Source: a virus. Taken from it: a DNA stretch of 37,770 nucleotides. The stretch lies in the IMG/VR virus record IMGVR_UViG_3300047157_000089, positions 1 through 37,770 of that record. One strand, 5' to 3'. The translations under genes and the position numbers were made by a program. Each line of letters starts with the position of its first letter. The first letter of the stretch is position 1. Shown piece after piece: positions 30,135 through 36,435 of the stretch. The notes under the pieces were generated by a model. It was given only the letters and a program-made list of their open reading frames with translations. It searched no databases and was not told the origin of the DNA.

Positions 30135-30326
30135 ATGCAAAGAATTTGGACTCATATTTGTGTAGATAGTGACGACTACACAATCAGAAAATTTTTATCG
30201 TTACGAGAAGCAAGGCATTATGCAGAACGTAATGGTTTAAAGGTGGTTGCAACGGGTGAGAAAGCTTTAACTCAGCGTGACTTATATAAAAAAGCCATGT
30301 TAGAATGTGGTGAAGCACTTTTTTAG
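30135..30326 (+). CDS. hypothetical protein, 63 aa
   Basis: MQRIWTHICVDSDDYTIRKF, then LSLREARHYAERNGLKVV and a helical end. Ribosome-binding site GGAGAG upstream. The compact alpha/beta pattern (strand, basic helix R-E-A-R-H-Y-A) is unassigned. Its stop is 10 bases before the next ATG, with that gene's AGGAG overlapping the stop codon. Part of a run of small genes 30135-31929. Confidence 0.55.
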   Translation: MQRIWTHICVDSDDYTIRKFLSLREARHYAERNGLKVVATGEKALTQRDLYKKAMLECGEALF

Positions 30327-30336
30327 GAGTAATTTT

Positions 30337-30543
30337 ATGTTAAGAAAAAATCATAAGTACAAGGGACAACTATCAGCTAGCCATTATGGTGGTTGTACTA
30401 GCAGTAGACTTAAAATGGCTATAGACAGAATGGCAGGGTTACTACCTGACACTTTTACTGAGCAACCTGAGTATAAGTGGCGTGGTATGAACAGGGAAAC
30501 CAATTCTCAACTTGATAAACTTTATAAGGAATCACAAAAATGA
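30337..30543 (+). CDS. hypothetical basic protein, 68 aa
   Basis: I choose the ATG at 30337 because AGGAG lies at 30326-30330; the upstream codons in frame lack a site. MLRKNHKYKGQLSASHYGGC, TSSRLKMAIDRMAGLLPDTF and YKWRGMNRETNSQLDKLYKE. Basic, with a K-x-x-K-G-Q-L opening. No family recognised. Its TGA overlaps the next ATG. Confidence 0.55.
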   Translation: MLRKNHKYKGQLSASHYGGCTSSRLKMAIDRMAGLLPDTFTEQPEYKWRGMNRETNSQLDKLYKESQK

Positions 30544-30719
30544 GACAGATAAAAACCTGTACAGGATGTAGGAAGCCTTCTATATTTCAGCAACATAATA
30601 GAGGGTGGTGTTCAACAGTTCAAGGGTTTGGTTTTATGAATATGTTTGGACATTGTTTGACTAAGAAGATTGACTCACCTGAGTTAATTAAATATGAACA
30701 AAAACACGGGAGCGTATAA
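30540..30719 (+). CDS. small cysteine-rich (zinc-ribbon-like) protein, 59 aa
   Basis: Starts in an ATGA overlap with the previous stop and ends directly before the next ATG (TAAATG). MRQIKTCTGCRKPSIFQQHN contains a C-x2-C knuckle, and W-C-S and G-H-C-L further on could supply the other ligands, so a zinc-binding fold is plausible. Small phage zinc-ribbon proteins often bind host RNA polymerase or DNA; no direct evidence here. The gene is below common size cut-offs but its overlaps are convincing. Confidence 0.6.
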   Translation: MRQIKTCTGCRKPSIFQQHNRGWCSTVQGFGFMNMFGHCLTKKIDSPELIKYEQKHGSV

Positions 30720-31169
30720 ATGAGTACATTAAATGTAATGGTAGGTGAACTATTAGTAGACAAGAAAATAAGCAAAAGAACTATGATTGAAATTGAAGGT
30801 AGTGAAAAATTAATTGAGATTGCTAAAGAGCAAGCAAAAGCGTTAAGCTCTAAAGAAAAAGCTCAGTTAGTTGAAGACTATCAAGAAGGTAAATTTGAGT
30901 ATGGTGATGATGAAATTCCAGCAGTTGGTGGACACACAGCATTAAGCATCCTCAAGATGAAAGGAATAGCATTAACCAGCAAACAGCGTTCTGAGTTGGT
31001 GGGTAGCTTATCGTTAGACGACAAAAGATATTTTGGTAATTGGCTAAACGATAATGAGTATTTTACTAATGCTGTAGAAGAGGTTGGGGGTGAGTTAGAT
31101 GGCCAGTTAAGTTTTGGCAATACAACTTACGAAGATGGTGTTCAAGTTTATACTAACAATAAATATTAG
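30720..31169 (+). CDS. hypothetical protein, 149 aa
   Basis: Open frame starting right after the previous stop. Helical protein, with EKLIEIAKEQAKALSSKEKA, then ALSILKMKGIALTSKQRSEL and SLDDKRYFGNWLNDNEYFTN. The C-terminal part is Gly/Asn-rich. No signal peptide, TM segment or catalytic motif is visible, and I do not recognise a family. AGGAGG of the next gene overlaps its stop. Confidence 0.55.
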   Translation: MSTLNVMVGELLVDKKISKRTMIEIEGSEKLIEIAKEQAKALSSKEKAQLVEDYQEGKFEYGDDEIPAVGGHTALSILKMKGIALTSKQRSELVGSLSLDDKRYFGNWLNDNEYFTNAVEEVGGELDGQLSFGNTTYEDGVQVYTNNKY

Positions 31170-31177
31170 GAGGTCAG

Positions 31178-31672
31178 ATGAAAAATAAGCACAGAAAAGC
31201 AGGACAGGCCAGGGGTTACTTAGATACATTGGTAATTCGTGGTGAAGAGTTAGCTAGTTTCTTATCAAGGCGTAATAAACCTGCTCAGGTATCGTTAGAC
31301 AGGATTATGAACTTGGTTGAAAAGGCTCAGAACTATAAACATACTATAACAAAAAATGGCAAGGAATATTCTCATACTTCACCTTCTCGTATAGAGGGTC
31401 AAGAGAAACAAAGAGAAAAATGTATTGCTAGGTTGTGGGAATGTTACAATCAAGTTTTAGAAACTGAAGTTATGCATCCGACCAAGAAAGGCAAAGATGA
31501 AACTTGGAATGGTGCAAAACAAGTAAACGGGACTTGGACATCTGAACCAATTTATTACTATGGAGACCACTTTGAATATGTATTGGGTGATGAGCTTCAT
31601 GGTTATAAAGCACAAGGCAGAACCAAAGTCAAAAATTTAGATTCTTATGAAAACAAGGAGGAAAACGAGTGA
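31178..31672 (+). CDS. hypothetical basic protein, 164 aa
   Basis: Preceded by a strong AGGAGG. Basic, helical N-terminal half (HRKAGQARGYLDTLVIRGEE, VSLDRIMNLVEKAQNYKHTI, EKQREKCIARLWECYNQVLE). The C-terminal part is Tyr/Trp-rich (WTSEPIYYYGDHFEYVLGDE). Possibly nucleic-acid binding because of charge, but no domain is recognised. The TGA stop overlaps the GTG start of the next gene. Confidence 0.55.
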   Translation: MKNKHRKAGQARGYLDTLVIRGEELASFLSRRNKPAQVSLDRIMNLVEKAQNYKHTITKNGKEYSHTSPSRIEGQEKQREKCIARLWECYNQVLETEVMHPTKKGKDETWNGAKQVNGTWTSEPIYYYGDHFEYVLGDELHGYKAQGRTKVKNLDSYENKEENE

Positions 31673-31929
31673 AACCATTAAATGCATTAATTTTAGTTAT
31701 ATTAGTATTTGTATTTGCAAGAAACATGATTAACCAAGCAAGAGCTGACGACTATCAATCCTTTTACAAGGATGATGGTTCGTTAGTAACCATTGACAAT
31801 GCTAAGGAATCTGGTATTGTTATTAAGGATGGTGAGGCTGAATATTATGTTGTACCAAAGGACGATGGTTCACCAACATTCATTTATGATGATGAGCTAA
31901 TTGTATGTACCAACACTGGATGTTACTAG
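31669..31929 (+). CDS. secreted or membrane-anchored small protein, 86 aa
   Basis: GTG start inside the previous stop, with GGAGG eight bases upstream. The N-terminus MKPLNALILVILVFVFARNM is a typical signal peptide or signal anchor with possible cleavage near QARA-DD. The mature part is acidic (SFYKDDGSLVTIDNAKESGI) and ends with a C-T-N-T-G-C pair that could be oxidised in the periplasm. The last gene of its operon. Secreted phage proteins of this kind can act in superinfection exclusion; that is speculation here. Confidence 0.6.
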   Translation: MKPLNALILVILVFVFARNMINQARADDYQSFYKDDGSLVTIDNAKESGIVIKDGEAEYYVVPKDDGSPTFIYDDELIVCTNTGCY

Positions 31930-31993
31930 AAAACGAAGTAGAAAAAGTCCAATTATTTGTGTTTGTAATCAGTAACTTACAAGCACAAAAATT

Positions 31994-32010
31994 AATTAAC
32001 CATTAGTAGT
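31994..32010 (+). promoter_or_regulatory. candidate phage RNA polymerase promoter (T3-like), copy 2
   Basis: Identical 17-mer to 2758-2774, in the 99-base gap 31930-32028, followed by GAAGAGGAGG. The purine run would serve both as initial transcribed sequence and as ribosome-binding site for the gene at 32029. It would drive the replication/recombination block to the end of the window. The gap holds nothing else that I recognise. Confidence 0.6.
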
Positions 32011-32028
32011 GAAGAGGAGGTATTAAAT

Positions 32029-32351
32029 ATGTCAGATGAATTAGAAGTTGATTATGTAGAGCAAGAAGTAGTAGAAGTACCTGATGAGGAAGTTCAATGG
32101 TCTCATGAAGTTTTAATGCAGTTTGAGTTATTGATTGATTCGTTAGGAATTGCAACAGTCATGTTTTTGTTAGATAAAGAACATGAAGATATTATCAATT
32201 CTTGGGTAAAAGACAAGGTTGATATATCTAATAGAACCAAGCAGTAGTAAGGGATTTAGTTTTTACGGCAGAAATAGAAAGAGAAATAGAAAGAGAAAGA
32301 GAAATAGCAGTAGCAGTAAAACTTTTAAACTATACAAGGATGAAACTATGA
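32029..32351 (+). CDS. hypothetical acidic protein with Glu-Arg repeat, ~107 aa, frame-broken
   Basis: First gene after promoter copy 2, with GAGGAGG upstream. Acidic N-terminus (VEQEVVEVPDEEVQWSHE), then FELLIDSLGIATVMFLLDKE. A frame change near 32243 removes an apparent stop and continues VVRDLVFTAE and a repetitive helix EIEREIEREREIAVAV, ending RMKL. In this reading the TGA at 32349-32351 overlaps the next ATG as ATGA, which strongly supports the extension. Function unknown. Confidence 0.6.
32271..32318 (+). repeat. purine-rich tandem repeat inside a coding region
   Basis: Two tandem 12-base units GAAATAGAAAGA, then GAAAGA and GAAATAG, followed by AGCAGTAGCAGTA. It encodes the E-I-E-R helix repeat of the gene 32029-32351 in the corrected frame. 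Slippage in this tract could change helix length and also invites sequencing indels. Confidence 0.65.
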
Positions 32352-33070
32352 AAAGAATTATTGAAAAACCATTCTACTATAATCATATCATTAATGATTT
32401 TATAGTAGATACTATACACTTGGATTTATGTCATAAGTATGCTTACCTAACGCTTATATGGGAAGCACACAGACAAAGAGGTATTGTTACAAAACAATCG
32501 TTAGAGACACTATGTAAAAAGAATCAAGAAATAGAGTATGAAGTATATATTGATGTTCTTAACGAGTTTTGGGATGAGGATGAACATGGATATACTAACC
32601 CAAGAGTATTATTAGATTTGGAGAAAAGCTCTCAACTTAAAGTAAGTTCTAAGAAAGGTACTGATACTACCAACTTAAAAAAGATGGTTGATTCAGATAA
32701 GCGTTTGGATGAACTTAGACAGCTTAATAAAATGATGCCCTCTACAAACAACAAAAGAATAGCTGAGGCTGAGGGTTTAGTTAAGTATTGCAAGAAGTTA
32801 CAAGAAGACAAAAGATTTACTTTTGAAAGAATAAAGCAAATCATAAAGTCTTATGATGGCCATGCTGATAATTTTTATCCAGCATTAGATGTTATCTTTA
32901 ATGATACAAAAGCTAAGTTTTGGAAAGTAGCACAAGAGCCATCATCGGAAGATAAGCTAGAGTATGTAAGTAGAGCAACAAAATGGCTTACAGAAAATAG
33001 CTATAACTGGAGCAATTTAGAAGAGCGTAATAATTTAATTAAACAACATTATAAGGAGGAAGTTAGATGA
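32348..33070 (+). CDS. DUF1376-like replication-associated protein, 240 aa
   Basis: Start ATG at 32348 with AAGGA seven bases upstream, overlapping the previous stop (ATGA); the open frame extends farther upstream but without a good start. The N-terminal domain IHLDLCHKYAYLTLIWEAHR, then GIVTKQSLETLC and VLNEFWDEDEHGYTNPRVLL, resembles DUF1376/YdaU proteins found in phage replication modules, which have a winged-helix-like N-terminus. The C-terminal half is helical and basic. First position in the replication operon fits an initiator or helicase-loader role, inferred only. Confidence 0.55.
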   Translation: MKRIIEKPFYYNHIINDFIVDTIHLDLCHKYAYLTLIWEAHRQRGIVTKQSLETLCKKNQEIEYEVYIDVLNEFWDEDEHGYTNPRVLLDLEKSSQLKVSSKKGTDTTNLKKMVDSDKRLDELRQLNKMMPSTNNKRIAEAEGLVKYCKKLQEDKRFTFERIKQIIKSYDGHADNFYPALDVIFNDTKAKFWKVAQEPSSEDKLEYVSRATKWLTENSYNWSNLEERNNLIKQHYKEEVR

Positions 33071-33414
33071 AATCAGTAGACATAAAAGGTAAGCAGTACA
33101 TCATGGTTAACGAGAGAATTAAAGAGTTTAGGAAGCAACATCCTAACGGACAAATTCTTACTCAGATTATGGCTAATGCAGATGGCCAGGTAATGTTCCA
33201 GGCTAAGATTATGGTTGAGGGCGTTCTAGTAGCAACAGGACATGCTTATGAAAAAGAAGCAAGCTCATTTATCAACAAGACATCTTACATTGAGAACTGT
33301 GAGACATCTGCTATAGGAAGAGCACTAGGGGTCTACGGAATTGGTATAGATGCAAGCATAGCATCAGCCGAGGAAGTAGGTAATGCAGTTAAACAACAGG
33401 AGGACTTTTTGTGA
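33067..33414 (+). CDS. single-strand annealing protein-like (Rad52/Erf family), 115 aa
   Basis: KQYIMVNERIKEFRKQHPNG, an amphipathic beta core (QVMFQAKIMVEGVLVATGHA) and NCETSAIGRALGVYGIG followed by ASAEEV. The E-T-S-A-I-G-R-A-L-x-x-x-G-I-G motif is the hallmark of Erf/Rad52-type phage annealing proteins. It is short for the family and lacks a long C-terminal tail. It overlaps the exonuclease gene at the 3' end, the usual exonuclease plus annealase pair for recombination-dependent replication. Starts in an ATGA overlap with GGAGG upstream. Confidence 0.7.
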   Translation: MKSVDIKGKQYIMVNERIKEFRKQHPNGQILTQIMANADGQVMFQAKIMVEGVLVATGHAYEKEASSFINKTSYIENCETSAIGRALGVYGIGIDASIASAEEVGNAVKQQEDFL

Positions 33415-34051
33415 GCAACGAAGATTAATCCAGGGTAGTGATGAATGGTTTAAAGTTAGGATGGGAAAAATTACTGCGAGTAAATTATCTGACCTAATGA
33501 AGAAAACAAAATATGGGGAGTCAACATATAAAACTAGACTCAGAATGGAGCTTGCTATTGAAAGGATAACTGGTAAATCTGCCAGTCCTAATTTCATGAA
33601 TCAGGCCATGCATGATGGGGTGGAGAGAGAACCTGATGCTCGTACACTCTTTGAAGCAATGACAGGAAAAGAGGTTGCTCTTTGTGGTAGCTTTGACCAT
33701 CCTGAAATTGTAAATACAAGTGCAAGTCCTGATGGATTGCTTAGAGGGGAAAATGCTATACTGGAGATTAAATGTCCTACGCATATTACTCATGCTAAAA
33801 ATCTATTGTCAAAAACTATGGACAAGCGATACCAGTACCAGGTACAATGGCAAATAGCTTGCACGGAAAGCGACTACGGATATTTCTGTTCTTATCATCC
33901 TGACTTTCCACCAGACCTTCGCATCAAGATTGTTAAGGTTGAGAAAGATGATGAGCTAATAGCTGAAATAGAAAAAGCTGTTAGAGAATTTGATATAGAA
34001 GTAGAAGGTTTAATTAATGACATTAAAAATGGAGGTAATAAAGATGGCTGA
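33411..34051 (+). CDS. YqaJ/lambda-exonuclease-like recombination nuclease, ~210 aa
   Basis: 5'-3' exonuclease partner of the annealing protein. The GTG at 33411 overlaps the previous TGA and has GGAGG seven bases upstream. One base is missing near 33423, after which the frame reads RLIQGSDEWFKVRMGKITAS. The catalytic set is present: NTSASPDGLL (metal-binding Asp), AILEIKCPTH (E-x-K) and YQYQVQWQIACTE (Gln), in the order and spacing of YqaJ and lambda exo. The C-terminus is an acidic helix. About 213 residues, a normal length. Confidence 0.85.
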
Positions 34052-34286
34052 ACAGTATGACAACACTAACTCGTTTGCACTATTTAAAAACGACAAGGGT
34101 GATAATGAAGCAAGACCTGATTACACAGGAAACATTACACTAGAAGGTGGTAAAGAAATGCGGATGGCTTGTTGGATTAGAGAGAGTAAGTCTGGATTAA
34201 AATTCCTAAGCGGTAGAATATCAGAACCACAAGACAATTCTGGTACTAATAACGCATCAGTAGAAGGAGCTGACGTACCATTCTAA
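34044..34286 (+). CDS. SSB-like small DNA-binding protein, 80 aa
   Basis: Start ATG with GGAGG upstream, overlapping the exonuclease stop. NTNSFALFKNDKGDNEARPD, then YTGNITLEGGKEMRMACWIR and KSGLKFLSGRISEP form a five-strand, OB-fold-like pattern of a family common in phage replication modules. The C-terminus ends G-A-D-V-P-F, resembling the D-D-I-P-F tip through which bacterial SSB recruits partners. Placement between exonuclease and primase supports ssDNA binding. Annotated as inference from pattern and context. Confidence 0.55.
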   Translation: MAEQYDNTNSFALFKNDKGDNEARPDYTGNITLEGGKEMRMACWIRESKSGLKFLSGRISEPQDNSGTNNASVEGADVPF

Positions 34287-34297
34287 TCCAAGAGGTC

Positions 34298-34688
34298 TTG
34301 AACCACTTTGATGGAGTTCGTGAGACAGGTAACGGCCAATATTCATGCCGTTGCCCAGCTCATGAAGATAAGAGTGCATCACTAGGAATTAAGCAAGGAG
34401 ATGGTGATAGAATATTACTTAACTGCTTTGCTGGCTGTGATGTTAAAACAATATTAGAGAGTGCAGGACTGGAATGGAAAGACATACTCCCTGATAATAA
34501 ATTGTATCAGGCAGAGAAACATAGCTTTAATCCTTTTGCAGTATTAAAGATGATTGCGAGATGAAGTATTAATTATTGGCTTATCAAGTGTAGATATTAG
34601 AAATAATAAACCACTTAACGATATAGACCATGACAGATTATTAAAGGCTGTAGCAAATGTTAGAGATGCTTACAGTAAATGTAAATAG
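34298..34688 (+). CDS. CHC2-type zinc-finger primase-like protein, ~130 aa, frame-broken
   Basis: NHFDGVRETGNGQYSCRCPA, HEDKSASLGI and LLNCFAGCDVKTILESAGLE show the C-x-C-x2-H ... C-x4-C zinc motif of DNA primases. A frame change near 34560 joins the rest (DEVLIIGLSSVDIRNN..., ending DAYSKCK). No TOPRIM catalytic domain is present, so this is only the zinc-binding half of a T7 gp4-like primase. The start is uncertain: a TTG at 34298 opens the given frame, but I-Q-E-V-L upstream in frame looks like part of the protein. The TAG at 34686-34688 touches the 5' end of the tmRNA-like RNA. Confidence 0.7.
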
Positions 34689-34765
34689 GGGTGGTATTAG
34701 TTTTGACAGGCTGTAAAATTAAATTCGCAGACTGGACGAGGGTGCAACTCCCTCCCACTCCACCA
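34688..34765 (+). ncRNA. tmRNA-like minimal tRNA-like RNA, 78 nt, with encoded CCA
   Basis: Acceptor stem GGGGTGG (34688-34694) pairs with CCACTCC (34755-34761) in seven base pairs; the third is G-U, as in tRNA-Ala and tmRNA. A73 and CCA follow (34762-34765). The T arm is perfect: GAGGG, loop TGCAACT, CCCTC (34738-34754). After the acceptor strand comes TTTTGACAGG (34701-34710), like the conserved TTCGACGGG of tmRNA; no D stem forms. A 7-bp stem with one mismatch, CAGGCTG/CAGACTG (34707-34713/34728-34734), encloses a 14-base loop in the place of tmRNA helix 2. There is no anticodon arm, reading frame for a tag, or pseudoknot. It could be an alanine-accepting RNA, a tmRNA remnant, or an attachment site copied from a host ssrA. 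Confidence 0.75.
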
Positions 34766-34779
34766 ACTCGGAGACCAAA

Positions 34780-35688
34780 ATGGTAGCACAAACGCTAGAA
34801 GATATACTTATAACCGATAAAGAAATTTCTGGTTATATGGAAAAAAGAGATACAGGTGAACATCTTAAAATTAAAAGTCCTAATGAATACTTAGAAGATG
34901 TGAAGTCTTATTTTAATGATGACTTAACAAGTGGCTTAGGCTTTACCATTTCATAAAACTCATACAGACTTTAGAGTAAGAAGTGGTGAGGTAAGTATAG
35001 TCACTGGGTATTCAGGTCATGGTAAGTCTGCATGGCTCAACTATGTAATGTTGCATTTATTGCAACAACAGAAAAGACTATGATTGCATCTTTTGAGATG
35101 TTGCCTAAACAAACATTAGGAAGGATGTGTCAGCAAACAGGTGAGGCTATGCCTAACGATGATTACATTGCAGACTTTGTAAATAAATTAGAAAAAAGAT
35201 TGTATATGTATGACCCAGAAGGTGGAAATACTACAGCTAAAAAAGTGCAAGAGGTAGTTTACTATTGTGCTGAAAAGCTTGGTGTTAAACTTATGGTTAT
35301 TGATTCATTGATGAAGTGTGGTATACCATCAGAAGATTATGCTGGACAAAAAAGGTTTGTTGATGATTTGTGTGTGTCAGCTAGAGATTTAGGTATACAT
35401 ATATTCTTAGTGGCTCACAGTAAAAAAACAGCATCGGAAGATGAAGGAAGTAATAAATTTGATGTATCAGGTAGCTCGGATATAACTAACTTAGTTGATA
35501 ATGTATTATCTGTTCATAGAAACAAAAAGCGTGAGAGAGAGTTAGCCGAAGGTGGTATTGATGAAAAGATTATGAGTCAATCCCCATGTTCTGTTTACTT
35601 ACTTAAGCAACGTCATGGACAAGGTATTGAGACTAAGTGGGGTTTCGGTTATAAGCCTAAAACATTAGAATATACGGAGACCTGGTAG
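34780..35688 (+). CDS. replicative DNA helicase (DnaB/T7 gp4-type), ~303 aa, frame-broken
   Basis: RecA-fold helicase. It starts MVAQTLEDILITDKEISGYM with CGGAG upstream, directly after the RNA gene. After a frame change near 34950 it reads FRVRSGEVSIVTGYSGHGKS (Walker A, 35006-35029). A change near 35075 then leads to TMIASFEMLPKQTLGRM, KLMVIDSLMKCG (Walker B), HIFLVAHSKK, SGSSDITNLVDNVLSVHRNK and LLKQRHGQGIETKW. These are the DnaB-family motifs in order. Length fits a helicase domain without primase; the zinc-finger primase piece is a separate gene upstream. The C-terminal arginine-finger region (K-Q-R-H-G) is intact. Confidence 0.85.
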
Positions 35689-35689
35689 C

Positions 35690-35854
35690 ATGATGATTAA
35701 AGACTTTATTAAAGAAGTAAAGAAAACATTTGGGGATGACGTAGAGTTTAAAGCGACATCTAAAGAAGGTAAAATTTTTAGGAGCAAAGGTTATGCAAAG
35801 ATACAAAGTGACATCCGAAGAGGAGTTGGAACATCTAAGAAAGCAGATTGGTGA
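35690..35854 (+). CDS. possible small protein, 54 aa, overlapping ninB-like gene
   Basis: MMIKDFIKEVKKTFGDDVEF, then KATSKEGKIFRSKGYAKI. The ATG is two bases after the helicase stop, with GGAG ten bases upstream. The frame runs 62 bases into the next gene, which is unusual here, where overlaps are 1-11 bases; the true end may be earlier. The first 37 codons fill an otherwise empty 100-base gap. Basic and helical; no family recognised. Confidence 0.45.
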   Translation: MMIKDFIKEVKKTFGDDVEFKATSKEGKIFRSKGYAKIQSDIRRGVGTSKKADW

Positions 35855-36164
35855 GTTAGACTTATCACAAGCTTGGGAGGTAGAAGTTAAACCTTTTGCC
35901 TTTAATAGAAGCACTCAGCAAAATCGCAGGTATTGGAAACTTATCCAGGAGCTTGGCTCATATCTTGGATATGATGAAGGTGAAATGCATGAGCTTATGA
36001 AGTATAAATTTTTATCCTACAAGCAAGAGATGTTAGGTGATGAAATGGTAGTAATACCATCAACATCTAAATTAAACATTAAAGAGTTTGTAGACTATCT
36101 ATCTAAGGTTGAAGTATTTGCATCAAGCTTAGGTTTTAACTTAAATGGAGGGAACTATGCCTAA
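35793..36164 (+). CDS. NinB-like recombination protein, 123 aa
   Basis: QAWEVEVKPFAFNRSTQQNR followed by RYWKLIQELGSYLGYDEGEM and HELMKYKFL matches lambda NinB (Orf): a W-x-V-x-I strand, then R-S-x-x-Q-N-x-x-x-W and a helical region. Lambda NinB binds ssDNA and acts as a RecFOR-like mediator. Together with the exonuclease, annealing protein and SSB-like protein this makes a near-complete recombination module. AGGAGC upstream of the start. Overlaps the next gene by eight bases. Confidence 0.7.
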   Translation: MQRYKVTSEEELEHLRKQIGELDLSQAWEVEVKPFAFNRSTQQNRRYWKLIQELGSYLGYDEGEMHELMKYKFLSYKQEMLGDEMVVIPSTSKLNIKEFVDYLSKVEVFASSLGFNLNGGNYA

Positions 36165-36435
36165 ATATAATAATGAAGTATTTGATGGTGCAACTTATGA
36201 CCACAAAAGAGATTCACACAGACTAACAGGCCAGATGCAAAGAATATATGATTGCATGAGTAATGGCATGTGGTATACACTAAGAGAGGTATCAGAAATT
36301 ACTGGAGCTCCTGAAGCATCAGCATCTGCTGGTATTAGAAATCTTAGGAAGGAAAGGTTTGGTGGCTTTACTGTAGATAGAGAGCATGTTAACAATGGCT
36401 TGTATAAATACAGAATTAACAGGGACGAGTCTTAA
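36157..36435 (+). CDS. winged-helix DNA-binding protein, 92 aa
   Basis: ATG at 36157 chosen over an upstream in-frame ATG because GGAGGG lies five bases before it. GQMQRIYDCMSNGMWYTLRE, then VSEITGAPEASASAGIRNLR and KERFGGFTVDREHVNNGLYK show the helix, recognition helix and beta-wing of a winged helix-turn-helix. Similar domains in phage replication modules act as repressors or as DNA-modification-linked factors. One-base overlap with the phosphoesterase. Role inferred as DNA binding only. Confidence 0.65.
   Translation: MPKYNNEVFDGATYDHKRDSHRLTGQMQRIYDCMSNGMWYTLREVSEITGAPEASASAGIRNLRKERFGGFTVDREHVNNGLYKYRINRDES

Noticed and set aside
32271-32318. Iterons or a replication origin in the purine-rich repeat
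   Set aside because: In the corrected frame the repeat is coding (E-I-E-R helix) and the gene then ends in a perfect ATGA overlap with its neighbour.
34688-34765. Ordinary tRNA gene
   Set aside because: Acceptor and T arms are fine, but no D stem and no 5-bp, 7-base-loop anticodon arm can be drawn; the 5' block matches tmRNA instead.
34688-34765. Simple attP site derived from host ssrA
   Set aside because: Not excluded, but no integrase is visible, and an attP would need only the 3' segment, while here both ends are present and pair.
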